From: Sphingomonas cannabina
GTDB taxonomy: Bacteria > Pseudomonadota > Alphaproteobacteria > Sphingomonadales > Sphingomonadaceae
Length of the DNA stretch: 64,000 nt
Direction of reading: 5' to 3'
Assembly: GCF_021391395.1 (NCBI RefSeq)
Contig: NZ_CP090059.1
Span: forward strand, 2,031,001 to 2,095,000
A program made the position numbers and the translations under genes. Positions 18,863-28,006 of the stretch are shown here, piece by piece; the stretch's first letter is position 1, and every line of letters begins with the position of its first letter. The notes beneath the pieces are model-generated. The model did no database searches, was not told the DNA's origin, and worked only from the letters and a program-made list of their open reading frames with translations.

Positions 18863-18908
18863 TTAAATGGTGCACCACTCATGGTGCAATCACCGGAGGG
18901 GAACGATA

Positions 18909-21563
18909 GTGGCCGAGGTCAGGCGTCCGTTGTGTGATTGGCTGCCCGTGCGAGGGCTGGCGGCGCTTGCGTTCCTTTTCGGAGCCTTGTTCGGACCCCC
19001 AGCGCTCGCCTGTACCGCGCCGGTGACGCCTTGTGGTGCTTCCGGGGCCGGCAGTTTCGCGCTTATTCGGAATGGGCAGCCGGCGCCGGTCTACGTCGAT
19101 GCCGGCGCGGACCCGGCGATCACACTGGTCGCGAGGAGCTTCGCCGGGGACCTGCAGCGCGTCGGTGGTCGTGGGAGCGGTGGGGCCGTGCTGAACGACC
19201 TGCGGCTGGCCAAGGGACAGGTCGTGATCATCGGCGCGATCGGCACCAGCCCGGTCATCGACCGCCTTGCCGCGGAAGGGAAGCTGGCGACCTCCGATCT
19301 CCGCGGGCGGTGGGAAGCCTATCGCCAGGTGGTGGTGGAGCGGCCGCTGCCGAACATCCCGCGGGCGCTGGTGATCGTGGGGTCCGACCGTCGCGGCGCC
19401 GTGTTCGGGGCTTATGACCTTTCCGCGAAGATCGGCGTCAATCCCTGGAACTGGTGGGCGGATATCCCGGTCCGCAAGCGTGACGATCTCTTTCTTACGG
19501 CCGGTTCGCACACCGATCAGCCGAAGGTCCGCTACCGCGGCTTTTTCATCAACGACGAGGATCCGGCATTCAGCGGCTGGGCGAAGAAGACGTTCGGCGG
19601 CCTGAACTCAGCGATGTACGAGCATGTGTTCGAGCTCGTCCTCAGGATGAAGGGCAATTATCTCTGGCCGGCGATGTGGGGGAAGGCATTCGCCGTCGAC
19701 GATCCGCGGAACCAGGCGCTCGCCGATCAGATGGGGGTGGTGATGGGGACCTCCCATCACGAGCCGATGATGCGGGCACAGGCCGAATGGCACCGTGACA
19801 CCGGCAGCGGCGTTACCGGCGGCAAGTGGGATTATGCGCAGAACGGCGCCAACCTCCGCGCCTTCTGGCGGGGGGCGATCGAGCGGATGGCGTCCAAGCC
19901 CGGCGGCGGGACCTACGAAAGCCTGGTGACGATCGGGATGCGCGGCGACGGCGACGAGCCGATGGCCGAGGGCACCGCGACGCGTCTTCTGGAAACCATC
20001 GTCGCCGATCAGCGCAGGATCATCGCCGACGTGACCGGCAAGCCCGCCGAGCGGACGCCGCAGGTGTGGGCGCTGTATAAGGAGGTGCAGGACTATTACG
20101 ACGACGGGATGACCGTCCCGGACGACGTCATCCTGCTGTTCTGCGATGACAATTGGGGACAGATCAGAAGGCTGCCGGAGAAGCCGGATCGACGCGCGGG
20201 CGGTTACGGCGTCTATTACCATTTCGACTATGTCGGCGCTCCACGAAACTACAAGTGGATCAACACCAATCAGATAGAGAAGACCTGGCAGCAGATGGAC
20301 CTCGCCTATCGGCGAGGCGCGCGCAGCCTGTGGATCGTCAACGTCGGCGACATCAAGCCGATGGAGTTCCCGCTGCAGTTCTTCATGGACATGGCCTGGG
20401 ACCCGGAAGCGATGACGCCCGCGGCGCTCGCGGCCTATCCGGAGCGGTGGGCCGCCGCCGCGTTCGGCCCCGACCATGCGCAGGCGATCGGGCGGATGGT
20501 GACGCGCTACGGACAGCTTGCGGCGCGGCGCAAGCCGGAGCTCATCGACGCGGCGAGCTTCGATCTCGGGCCGGCGTCGGGCAAGACGCTCGACGGCGGC
20601 GAATTCGGCGCGATGGTCGCCGAATGGGATGCGCTGGAGCGTGAGATGCTGGCGGTGAAGGCCTCGCTGCCGCCCGAGCAGCGCGACGCCTATTTCCAGC
20701 TGGTCGAGCATCCGATCGCCGCACTCGGCAATCTCTACCGCCTCTATTATGCGGTGGCGTGGAACCGGCGGCTGGCTGCGGCCGGGGACGTTAGGGCCAA
20801 CGCCTTCGCCGACCTGGCCGAGGCTGCGTACCGGCGCGACGGGCAACTGACCCACGACTATCATGCTCTCGCCGGCGGCAAGTGGGACAGGATGATGTCC
20901 CAGATCCATATCGGCTACACGAACTGGCAGCAGCCCGATACACAGAAGATGCCGGAGGTGGTCCGCGTGCCCGGCGGCGCGCCCGTCCAGGTTCCGACGA
21001 TCGGGCGATCGGAAGCCGGCGCCGATCCGGGGATCGTCGCGATCGAGGCCCCGGGCTTCAGCCGGACCGTCAACGGGAAAGGGCTGACCTGGACCGTCAT
21101 TCCGCATCTCGGACGGACGCTCGGATCGGTGGTGGCCTTGCCGCAGGGGCGGCCCGCGACCGGCTTCGGCGATGGCGTGCGGCTCGAATATGATGTCGAC
21201 CTGCGGCAGGCGGGCGACGGGCAGGTGCTGCTCTATCTGGTCCCGACCCTGGACACGCACGGTGGGAAGGGGCTCAGGATCGGCGTCTCCGTCGACGACG
21301 GTCCGCCGCAGACGCTGACCTTCAATCCGGTGCCGGCGGCCGGCGGCGCGCGTTCGACGGAGGAGCGAGCCTGGGTCGAGGCAGTCAAGGACAACGCCGT
21401 CACCGTCAGCGCCAGATTTCCCGCGCTGTCGGCCGGACGGCATCGCGTCAGGGTCTGGCGCCTGGACGACAATGTGGTCCTCCAGAAGCTGGTGATCGCC
21501 ACCCGTCCCGTTCCGCCGTCCTATCTGGGGCCGGTGCCCACCGCCGCTTCGGTGCGCAAGTGA
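18909..21563 (+). CDS. GH115 xylan alpha-1,2-glucuronidase, exported
   Basis: 884 residues. The signal peptide (LAALAFLFGALFGPPALA) leads into the multi-domain GH115 fold: an N-terminal alpha/beta domain (VVIIGAIGTSPVID; VIVGSDRRGAVFGAYDLS), the catalytic barrel with VNPWNWWADIPVRKRDDL, YRGFFINDEDPAFSGWAKK, LRMKGNYLWPAMWGK and VMGTSHHEPMMRAQAEWHRD, and a C-terminal beta domain (IGRSEAGADPGIVAIEAP onward). The enzyme removes (4-O-methyl)glucuronate from glucuronoxylan, including internal positions. GTG 18909 is selected because GGAGGGG lies 9 bases upstream and the leader begins there; an ATG at 18867 lies inside the operator region. The GH10 gene overlaps its stop. Together they dismantle glucuronoxylan. 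Confidence 0.93.
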   Translation: MAEVRRPLCDWLPVRGLAALAFLFGALFGPPALACTAPVTPCGASGAGSFALIRNGQPAPVYVDAGADPAITLVARSFAGDLQRVGGRGSGGAVLNDLRLAKGQVVIIGAIGTSPVIDRLAAEGKLATSDLRGRWEAYRQVVVERPLPNIPRALVIVGSDRRGAVFGAYDLSAKIGVNPWNWWADIPVRKRDDLFLTAGSHTDQPKVRYRGFFINDEDPAFSGWAKKTFGGLNSAMYEHVFELVLRMKGNYLWPAMWGKAFAVDDPRNQALADQMGVVMGTSHHEPMMRAQAEWHRDTGSGVTGGKWDYAQNGANLRAFWRGAIERMASKPGGGTYESLVTIGMRGDGDEPMAEGTATRLLETIVADQRRIIADVTGKPAERTPQVWALYKEVQDYYDDGMTVPDDVILLFCDDNWGQIRRLPEKPDRRAGGYGVYYHFDYVGAPRNYKWINTNQIEKTWQQMDLAYRRGARSLWIVNVGDIKPMEFPLQFFMDMAWDPEAMTPAALAAYPERWAAAAFGPDHAQAIGRMVTRYGQLAARRKPELIDAASFDLGPASGKTLDGGEFGAMVAEWDALEREMLAVKASLPPEQRDAYFQLVEHPIAALGNLYRLYYAVAWNRRLAAAGDVRANAFADLAEAAYRRDGQLTHDYHALAGGKWDRMMSQIHIGYTNWQQPDTQKMPEVVRVPGGAPVQVPTIGRSEAGADPGIVAIEAPGFSRTVNGKGLTWTVIPHLGRTLGSVVALPQGRPATGFGDGVRLEYDVDLRQAGDGQVLLYLVPTLDTHGGKGLRIGVSVDDGPPQTLTFNPVPAAGGARSTEERAWVEAVKDNAVTVSARFPALSAGRHRVRVWRLDDNVVLQKLVIATRPVPPSYLGPVPTAASVRK

Positions 21564-22735
21564 GCGCGCCGATAGCTCCGCTGCTGAGCCGGCGTGACGT
21601 GATCGCCGGCTGTGCCGCGCTGGGGCTCGCCACCGCGGCGGATGCTGCGGGCGAGCCGGGCCTGGCGGAGGTCGCCGCGCGCAGGGGCATCCTGTTCGGG
21701 TCGGCAGTCGCCTGGGGAGGGCAGGGGAGCGATACCGGCTCCTTCGCCAATCCGCGCTATGCCGCCCTGCTCGAGCGCGATTGCGCGGTGCTGGTGCCCG
21801 AGAACGAGCTGAAGTGGCAGGCCACGCGGCCCGGGCCGCGGCTTTTCGACTTCGCGCGCATGGATGCGATCGCCGATTATGCGACGGATCGCCATATGCG
21901 CCTTCGCGGCCATACGCTGTTCTGGGTGCCGCCGCAGTGGTACCCGGACTGGCTGCGCGACCATGATTTCGGGAGCCGCCCCGCGCAAGCGGTCGAGGCG
22001 ATGCTGGTCGAGCATGTGCGGACGGTCTGCGCCCGCTACGGCAGCCGCATCTTCTCCTACGACGTGGTCAACGAGGCGATCCAGCCGGAGACCGGGGCGA
22101 TCCGCGATACCGTCGTGACCAAAGCGCTCGGCGGCGAGGCGATGCTCGACCTCCTGTTCCACAGCGCCCGCGCCGAGGCGCCGCACGCACAGCTGGTCTA
22201 CAACGACTATATGAGCTGGGAGCGGGGCACCGAGGACGAGAGCCATATCCGGGGTGTGCTCAAGCTGCTCGAGGGGTTTCGCAAGCGGAACACGCCGGTC
22301 GACGCATTGGGTGTCCAGTCGCATATCCGGTTGCTCAAATCCGATCCGGTTGCAGCCATCGTCAAGGAATCGGCGGGGCCGTGGCGCCGCTTTCTGGACG
22401 AGGTCGTCGCGATGGGCTTCGATCTCGTCATCACCGAATTCGACGTCAATGATCGGAAGGCCCCGGCCGACATCGCCGCGCGGGACGGCGCGGTCGCGGA
22501 CTATGCTCAAGCCTATCTCGACATCATGTTCAGCTATCCCCAGCTGCGCGAGATGCTCGTCTGGGGCCTGAGCGATCGCTATAGCTGGCTGGAAGGCTTC
22601 GATCCGCGCGCCGACAAGCTGCCCAAGCGCGGCCTGCCCTATGATCGGGAATTCCGCGCCAAGCCGCTCCGCTCCGCCATCGCCCGCGCGCTTGCGGGAG
22701 CGCCCCGGCGGGAACCGCTGAGGCCGGCGGGCTGA
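21560..22735 (+). CDS. GH10 endo-beta-1,4-xylanase, Tat-exported
   Basis: 391 residues starting at a GTG that overlaps the GH115 stop (GTGA). The leader SRRDVIAGCAALGLATAADA is Tat-like. GH10 motifs in order: LVPENELKWQATRP near residue 78, LRGHTLFWVPPQWYPDWL, SYDVVNEAI with the acid/base Glu near 173, LVYNDY, ALGVQSHI, LVITEFDVND with the nucleophile Glu near 293, and MLVWGLSDRYSWL. It cuts the xylan backbone. In place of an outer-membrane-anchored domain there is only the catalytic module, so it likely works in the periplasm on imported oligosaccharides. No further gene follows in the operon before a ~1 kb intergenic region. Confidence 0.95.
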   Translation: MSAPIAPLLSRRDVIAGCAALGLATAADAAGEPGLAEVAARRGILFGSAVAWGGQGSDTGSFANPRYAALLERDCAVLVPENELKWQATRPGPRLFDFARMDAIADYATDRHMRLRGHTLFWVPPQWYPDWLRDHDFGSRPAQAVEAMLVEHVRTVCARYGSRIFSYDVVNEAIQPETGAIRDTVVTKALGGEAMLDLLFHSARAEAPHAQLVYNDYMSWERGTEDESHIRGVLKLLEGFRKRNTPVDALGVQSHIRLLKSDPVAAIVKESAGPWRRFLDEVVAMGFDLVITEFDVNDRKAPADIAARDGAVADYAQAYLDIMFSYPQLREMLVWGLSDRYSWLEGFDPRADKLPKRGLPYDREFRAKPLRSAIARALAGAPRREPLRPAG

Positions 22736-23222
22736 CCCTGGTCCTGTTGACGATCAGCTGAGCGGTGGCGCGGCTGGCAGGCGCTGGTCGCGGGGCTCAG
22801 GACAGGCGCCGGAAACCCGCGGAAAACCGTCGAAGGTCACGAAAGTCACGGGTAGAACGACCCCGATCCGGATGGTGCCTCCGGTATCAGGACACCCGAA
22901 AATGTTGACTAAATTGACTCAGGGCATGTGTGCGCGAACCGGTCCGCTCGGAACGCTACACGCATGCGACAGATATGCGACGCGTACGCAACGACGGCGC
23001 GGCACCGGCGCGACAGCGATGCGACACTGATGCGGCGGCAACGCGGCGTGGATGAGATCGACGGGATCAAAGAGCGGCCCGACGCTCGTGCGGCTCGGAC
23101 CGGGCGAGCCAAGCAGGCGAAATCCTATATTGCAAGCGGCGGTGACGGCGGGAGGCTATCGGCCCGGTCGGCGGCGGAATGGGCCGATCGATATCCAGAT
23201 CGACGAGAAACGCGGCTCTCTC
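22736..23222. other. Non-coding stretch downstream of GH10
   Basis: No convincing gene on either strand. Short open frames here are rich in Arg, Ser and Ala and match no family I know. Two TTGACT hexamers 9 bases apart (22905-22919) look promoter-like but lead to no gene. The motif ATGCGAC recurs three times between 22964 and 23025. Confidence 0.5.
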
Positions 23223-23349
23223 AATCCTCCCCCGCCAGGGGGAGGTGGCACGCGGAGCGTGACGGAGGGGGAGGAAGCGGGTCAATAGCAGGTTGCCGTC
23301 CTCCCCCTCCGTCGCCTTCGGCGCCACCTCCCCCTGGCGGGGGAGGATT
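23223..23349. repeat. Large intergenic inverted repeat (REP-like element)
   Basis: Outer arms 23223-23249 and 23323-23349 are exact reverse complements over 27 bases. Inner arms 23261-23275 and 23299-23313 are also exact over 15 bases. The whole element can fold into one long hairpin with G/C-rich runs. Such palindromic intergenic repeats are common and multicopy in sphingomonad chromosomes; copy number cannot be judged here. Confidence 0.8.
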
Positions 23350-23373
23350 TGGAATGTCGATCCAGTCAGTGTT

Positions 23374-23438
23374 CCTGCGAAGGCAGAAGCCCAGGCCGTA
23401 GTGCGGCGCACATAATCCAAGGCTCCTGCCTTCGCAGG
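23374..23438. repeat. Second intergenic inverted repeat
   Basis: CCTGCGAAGGCAG (23374-23386) is the exact reverse complement of CTGCCTTCGCAGG (23426-23438), with a 39-base loop. It lies directly next to the larger REP-like element and is a typical dispersed hairpin of this bacterial group. Confidence 0.7.
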
Positions 23439-23492
23439 AGCACGTTCCTGTTCATTCGGGCGGACTCCAAAGCCGTCCGCAAATAAGAAGTT

Positions 23493-23506
23493 TGATATCG
23501 ATATCA
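23493..23506. promoter_or_regulatory. Perfect LacI-type palindrome upstream of TBDR2
   Basis: TGATATCGATATCA is a perfect 14-base palindrome sharing the TATCGATA core of the four other LacI-site locations. It lies 205 bases before the TBDR2 start, rather far, so a long leader or DNA looping would be needed if it is functional. Confidence 0.55.
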
Positions 23507-23639
23507 CTGATTCCCCGCCTGTATCGCGACATGCGGCAAGGCGCTCCCGCTTAATCTTCCTCCATTTCAAGCCTCAAGCCTCCGGAAGGCCGTCGCTCGC
23601 ACGCGATGGTATCGCTCCCATTTTTTGATTGACACAAGA

Positions 23640-23660
23640 GGTCAGGCCACTAGCCTGACC
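23640..23660. promoter_or_regulatory. Inverted repeat in the TBDR2 promoter, GntR/FadR operator candidate
   Basis: GGTCAGGC (23640-23647) and GCCTGACC (23653-23660) are perfect 8-base arms around 5 bases. A TTGACA -35-like hexamer lies just upstream at 23629-23634, and the repeat covers the expected -10 region, an ideal repressor position. The FadR-type regulator encoded immediately after TBDR2 (27044) is the likely ligand-responsive binder. Confidence 0.6.
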
Positions 23661-23710
23661 ACAAAGAGAAGGTGAGGCACCCAATCGCTTCACGAATAGG
23701 GAGAGGGGAC

Positions 23711-26700
23711 ATGAGGCCGAAAGGGATCGACGGCAATTCTGTGCGCATCGCGTGGCTGTCCGGGACGGCTTTGGCGATGGCGCTGGTGGTCATGCCAATT
23801 GGGGCGAATGCGCAATCTGCGGCACCGTCAGGGAGCACGTCCCAGGAACGCGTGGCCAGCCCGGCATCCCCGCCGGCACCACCCGCGCAATATCAGGCTG
23901 TGCCGGGGGATGCGTCCGACTCCGAGAACCGGGCCGACGACATCATCGTCACCGGCTATGCGAGGTCGCTCGAGGATTCGGCGAACGCGAAGAAGAACGC
24001 CACCAACTTCACCGATTCGATCTTCGCCGAGGACATCGGCAAGTTCCCCGACCTCAACCTCGCCGAATCGCTGCAGCGCCTGCCGGGCGTGCAGATCGAT
24101 CGCGATACGTCGGGCGAGGGGACCTACATCAACGTGCGCGGCCTCAGCGCGGGCTTCACCGTGCTGACGGTCAACGGCTTCGCGATCAGTACCTCGGCCA
24201 ACGGCTCCAACGAAGGCCGCGGGTCGAGCCTCGACATCCTGCCGTCGGAGCTGTTCCGCCGCCTGACGCTCAGCAAGTCGCCGATCGCCAGCGCGGTCGA
24301 GGGCGGCACCGCCGGATCGGTCGACATGCAGCCGATCGGTCCGTTCGACCGCAAGGGCTTCCACGTCAGCATCCAGGCGCAGGGCTCGTATCAGGACGCC
24401 GACAAGACCACGACCCCGCGCATCGCCGGGATCGTCAGCAACACGTTCATGGATACGCCGATCGGCGACTTCGGCATCGTCGTCGCCGGCGCCTATGCCA
24501 AGCGCAACTATCGCAGCGAGATCTTCAACACCGTCGGCTATACGACGATGAGCCTCGGGTCGGCCTGTCCCACTACGCGTGCGGGCTGCAACTCGCTGAC
24601 GATCGATCCGAGCAGCCTTCCCGCGAACAACGTCGACAACCGGACGTCGGGCTATGGCGGCGGCGGCGGCGCCACGCTGACCCGCGTGCCGAGCAACGTG
24701 CCGCCCGAGCTCGGCCTGCCCGCCGCGGGGTCGCCGCTCGTCCAGTGCGGGAACGGCGTGCCGGGCGGTACGTCGGGCATGTCGTGCCAGGACCTGAGCT
24801 ATGTGATCGTCCCGCGCCTCGTGCGTGCGGAGCAGGTCGTCGGCTCGCGGGACCGGAAGGCCGGTATGCTCAATTTCGAGTGGCGGCCGGTCGATGGTGT
24901 GAGCCTCAGGGTCGATTCGATCCTGAGCGAGTCGAACAATAATTTCGGCCAGCACGACGTGATGATGGTCGTGCGCAGCTACAACAACAACATCCCGATC
25001 GACTTCGAGGCGGACGAGAACAACGTCCTCACCTCGGGCACCTTCGGCAATGCCTATTTCCTCAACCAGAGCACCGACGCCCAGACCTATACGCGGCTGT
25101 TCTACCGTTCCGCGCAGCTGGATTGGGAGATCAACAAGGACTTCCGCGTCTCGGTCGCCGGCATGGTCAACACCGGCAAGTTCAAGAACGATTCGCTCCA
25201 ATACACGCTGCAGTCGGCGCCGGGGCAGGTGCAGCCGGTCGTCTACGCGCCCGGGCAGACCGCGCCGGCCGGCGGCGGTCCTGCATCGAACCTCACGCCG
25301 CTGAACACCGGGCAATATGTCAATTACAGCTACACCCCGGGCGACCTCACGCCCCGGATCTCGTCGAACATCGACCTGGCGAACTACACCGGCTGGTACT
25401 GGAACAGCATCCAGATCGCGCCGAACCGGCAGGACCTGAAGCAGAAGGCCGGCCGCATCGACTTCGCCGGCGGCGACGCCAACCGCTTCCAGGTGTCGGC
25501 GGGCATGATGGTCTCGAGCTTCGAGCGGAACATCACCAGCTGGAACGTGTCCGATTGCGCGTTCCGCAACAACTGCACGTCGCAGTTCACGTCGCAGGAG
25601 ACCTCGGTGCTCGGCGCGGTGCCGAACTCTGCGATCCCGCAGTTCCTGACCAACCTGCCGGCGAGCGGCCTGTTCAAGAATGCGCCGTTCGACGCGGGCT
25701 TCAACGGCGGCTGGCAGGTCCTCGACTTCGCCAAGATGCGCAATGCGGTCGATTTCGATTATTACATCAACCAGACCAATCCGGGCGACCAGCCGGGCAA
25801 CTATCTCAACACCTATTCGCCGCGGGTGCTGACCGAGGATACCTGGTCGAACTATCTGATGGTCGACGGCCGGCAGGACGTCTTCGGGGGAGAGCTGCGC
25901 TACAATGCCGGCGTGCGCTACACCCGCACGACCCAGACCGTCGCCGGCATCGTCAACGACTTCCTGGTGGGCGGCGGCACGCGGACCGCGCCCTTTACCA
26001 AGAGCAGCGGTTCCAAATGGCTGCCGAGCGCCAACTTCGCCTATCTGGCGACCAACTCGCTGGTGTTCCGCGGCGCCGCCGCGCGGACCGTGACGCGGCC
26101 CAATCCGCAGGACCTGGCGCCGACCTTCGGCCTCAGCCTGGACGGCGACGTCTTCACGAGGGGCAACCCCAGCCTGCGCCCCTTCTATGCCGACAATTTC
26201 GATGTCGGCATCGAATGGTATCCGCGGTCCAGGACCGTGCTGACGTTCAACCTGTGGTGGAAGAACGTCCACGACTATCCCGCGACGATCGACACCGCGA
26301 CGCCGTTCGCCGAAACCGGCCTCGTCTTCAGCCGCCTGAGCCAGCGTCAGCAGACCGGCATCAGCAACCTCGGCAACGGCGACCCGAACGCAGCGCGCAT
26401 CATCGTGCGTCAGAAGCTCAACTCGGACGTCACGGTGAACCTGTTCGGGCAGGAGTTCCAGTGGATCCAGCCGCTCGATTTCCTGGTGAAGGGGGTCGGC
26501 TTCAATGCGAACGTGACGCATATCTCGCAGAAGCTGTCGGGCACGGTGCCCAAGAACTTCAATCCCAAGTCGCTGATCGCAGGGCTCGCGCCGTGGACCT
26601 ACAACGGCACGATCTATTACGAGACCAAGGGCGGGTTCTCCGCGCGGCTTTCCTACACGCACCGCGACGAGAATCTGAACACCGTCTGCCCGTGCAACAA

Positions 26701-26914
26701 CGTGCCCGGCGATCTCTACTCGATCGCGACGGACTATATGGATGCGCAGATCAGCTTTCCGCTGCCGTGGTACACGAACCTCAAGATCACGCTCCAGGCG
26801 CAGAACCTGCTCCAGCAGGTCCAGCTGAACCGGTACGAGAACCGTGAATCCCAGCCGGACGGCGCGACCTATGCCGGCCGCAATTTCCTGATCGGCGCGC
26901 GGCTCAATTTCTGA
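23711..26914 (+). CDS. TonB-dependent receptor (TBDR2)
   Basis: 1067-residue outer-membrane receptor. Signal peptide (GTALAMALVVMPIGANA), TonB-box-like DDIIVTGYARSLEDS near residue 76, plug with AEDIGKFPDLNLAESLQRLP and INVRGLSAGFTVLTVNGF, then a barrel ending LIGARLNF. Start ATG 23711 follows GAGAGGGG; an upstream ATG in frame lacks a binding site. It is transcribed alone, bounded by an inverted-repeat operator upstream and a strong terminator downstream at 26925, with a FadR-type regulator next. It belongs to the sugar-oligomer TBDR class; substrate unknown, plausibly an acidic or xylan-type glycan given the shared LacI-type palindrome. Confidence 0.92.
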   Translation: MRPKGIDGNSVRIAWLSGTALAMALVVMPIGANAQSAAPSGSTSQERVASPASPPAPPAQYQAVPGDASDSENRADDIIVTGYARSLEDSANAKKNATNFTDSIFAEDIGKFPDLNLAESLQRLPGVQIDRDTSGEGTYINVRGLSAGFTVLTVNGFAISTSANGSNEGRGSSLDILPSELFRRLTLSKSPIASAVEGGTAGSVDMQPIGPFDRKGFHVSIQAQGSYQDADKTTTPRIAGIVSNTFMDTPIGDFGIVVAGAYAKRNYRSEIFNTVGYTTMSLGSACPTTRAGCNSLTIDPSSLPANNVDNRTSGYGGGGGATLTRVPSNVPPELGLPAAGSPLVQCGNGVPGGTSGMSCQDLSYVIVPRLVRAEQVVGSRDRKAGMLNFEWRPVDGVSLRVDSILSESNNNFGQHDVMMVVRSYNNNIPIDFEADENNVLTSGTFGNAYFLNQSTDAQTYTRLFYRSAQLDWEINKDFRVSVAGMVNTGKFKNDSLQYTLQSAPGQVQPVVYAPGQTAPAGGGPASNLTPLNTGQYVNYSYTPGDLTPRISSNIDLANYTGWYWNSIQIAPNRQDLKQKAGRIDFAGGDANRFQVSAGMMVSSFERNITSWNVSDCAFRNNCTSQFTSQETSVLGAVPNSAIPQFLTNLPASGLFKNAPFDAGFNGGWQVLDFAKMRNAVDFDYYINQTNPGDQPGNYLNTYSPRVLTEDTWSNYLMVDGRQDVFGGELRYNAGVRYTRTTQTVAGIVNDFLVGGGTRTAPFTKSSGSKWLPSANFAYLATNSLVFRGAAARTVTRPNPQDLAPTFGLSLDGDVFTRGNPSLRPFYADNFDVGIEWYPRSRTVLTFNLWWKNVHDYPATIDTATPFAETGLVFSRLSQRQQTGISNLGNGDPNAARIIVRQKLNSDVTVNLFGQEFQWIQPLDFLVKGVGFNANVTHISQKLSGTVPKNFNPKSLIAGLAPWTYNGTIYYETKGGFSARLSYTHRDENLNTVCPCNNVPGDLYSIATDYMDAQISFPLPWYTNLKITLQAQNLLQQVQLNRYENRESQPDGATYAGRNFLIGARLNF

Positions 26915-26924
26915 ACCCTCCTCG

Positions 26925-26958
26925 GGCGGCGCGCTTTGCGGCGCGCCGCCGCTTTTTT
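26925..26958 (+). terminator. Rho-independent terminator after TBDR2
   Basis: GGCGGCGCGC (26925-26934) pairs exactly with GCGCGCCGCC (26941-26950) around a 6-base loop, followed by GC and six T residues. It lies 10 bases past the TBDR2 stop. Confidence 0.9.
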
Positions 26959-27043
26959 GGGAGGTAGCCGAGAGAGATTGGCGTTATCCGTTTCTGGCAC
27001 TGGTCAGAGCGGCTATACCGTACCGAAACGACGGGAGCGGTGC

Positions 27044-27811
27044 GTGCGCCAGGAACGGCTTTACGAGCATGTGAAGAAGGAAATCGCCGCGAAGATCGCG
27101 GCGCACGAATATCCGGTGGGGTCGAAACTCCCCTCCGAGCGATTGCTCTCGCAGGCCTATGCGGTGTCCCGGCCGACCATCCGCGAGGCGCTCATCGCGC
27201 TCGAGCTGGACGGCCAGGTCGAGGTCCGTCACGGTTACGGCATCATCGTCACCTCCGCCTCGCCGGCGGGCGGCAAGGCCAATGAGGCCGATGTCGGGCC
27301 GTTCGAGCTGCTGGAGGCACGGCGGGCGATCGAGGCGGAAACCTGCGCCCTCGCGGCCCAGCACGCGGATGCCGAGGACGTGAGGGCGCTGGAGGCACTT
27401 CTCGAGGAGATGGTCTCGACGCTGGGCGATTTCCCGACGTGCGAAGACGCGGATCGGCGCTTCCACCTCGCGATCGCCAGAGCGTCGCGCAACAGCGCGT
27501 TCGAGGCGGTGGTCGAGCAATTGTGGGACATGCGCGACCGATCGGCGCAGTATCGGCTGGTGACGGAGAAGGCGCGGGCGGCCGGGGTCGCTCCCGTGGT
27601 CGAGGAGCATCGTCAGATTCTCGCGGCGATAACGTCGGGCGACCCGGACCAGGCGCGGGCATGCATGCGAAGCCACATCAACCGGGTATTGCGCGACCTG
27701 CTCCACGCGACCGAAGTTCATGAGATCGAGCAGGTGCGGGCGCGCCTCATGGCCGATCGCCGCCGCTATGCGGATTCGCTTGAAGAGGCGGTTGACCTGC
27801 CCGAGCGGTGA
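27044..27811 (+). CDS. GntR-family regulator, FadR subfamily
   Basis: 255 residues. An N-terminal winged HTH (LYEHVKKEIAAKIAAHEY; LPSERLLSQAYAVSRPTIRE) is followed by an all-helical FCD effector domain (FELLEARRAIEAETCALAAQ; DADRRFHLAIARASRNSAF; VEEHRQILAAITSGDPDQAR) with the metal-binding Asp/His pattern of the subfamily. Members of this group such as UxuR, ExuR and KdgR-like proteins often sense uronate intermediates. GTG 27044 is chosen because GGGAG lies 6 bases upstream and little sequence precedes the HTH; an in-frame TTG near 26978 is an alternative. Probable target: the inverted repeat in front of TBDR2. Effector not readable. Confidence 0.88.
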   Translation: MRQERLYEHVKKEIAAKIAAHEYPVGSKLPSERLLSQAYAVSRPTIREALIALELDGQVEVRHGYGIIVTSASPAGGKANEADVGPFELLEARRAIEAETCALAAQHADAEDVRALEALLEEMVSTLGDFPTCEDADRRFHLAIARASRNSAFEAVVEQLWDMRDRSAQYRLVTEKARAAGVAPVVEEHRQILAAITSGDPDQARACMRSHINRVLRDLLHATEVHEIEQVRARLMADRRRYADSLEEAVDLPER

Positions 27812-28006
27812 TCCGGCGGCATTGGGGAGGCTCGGGAGGTTCACGCGGCTGATCGTCGTCCGGGCGGCACGGACAAGGCCGGCAGCTCCAGCGGACGCGC
27901 GTTGCCTTGCCGCGCCGCGACGCTGTGGCTCACCACGCCTGCGCACTGGAGTGTCGAAGGGTGTCCGTTAGCCGCGCGGCAGCGGCGTTGAGCGCGCCTG
28001 GAAAGA

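Noticed and set aside
19608..21443. 611-codon open frame antisense to GH115
   Set aside because: Shadow of GH115; His/Arg-rich sequence with no motif.
22964..23025. ATGCGAC motif recurring three times, first taken for a small direct-repeat array
   Set aside because: Spacing is irregular and no conserved repeat-spacer unit exists, so it is not a CRISPR or iteron array.
22909..23112. Possible 67-residue gene on the minus strand in the gap before TBDR2
   Set aside because: Arg/Ser-rich, no binding site or family resemblance, and it ends near dispersed repeats.
23828..26662. 944-codon open frame antisense to TBDR2
   Set aside because: Shadow frame: no ribosome-binding site, no recognisable domain, and it covers exactly a well-supported receptor gene.
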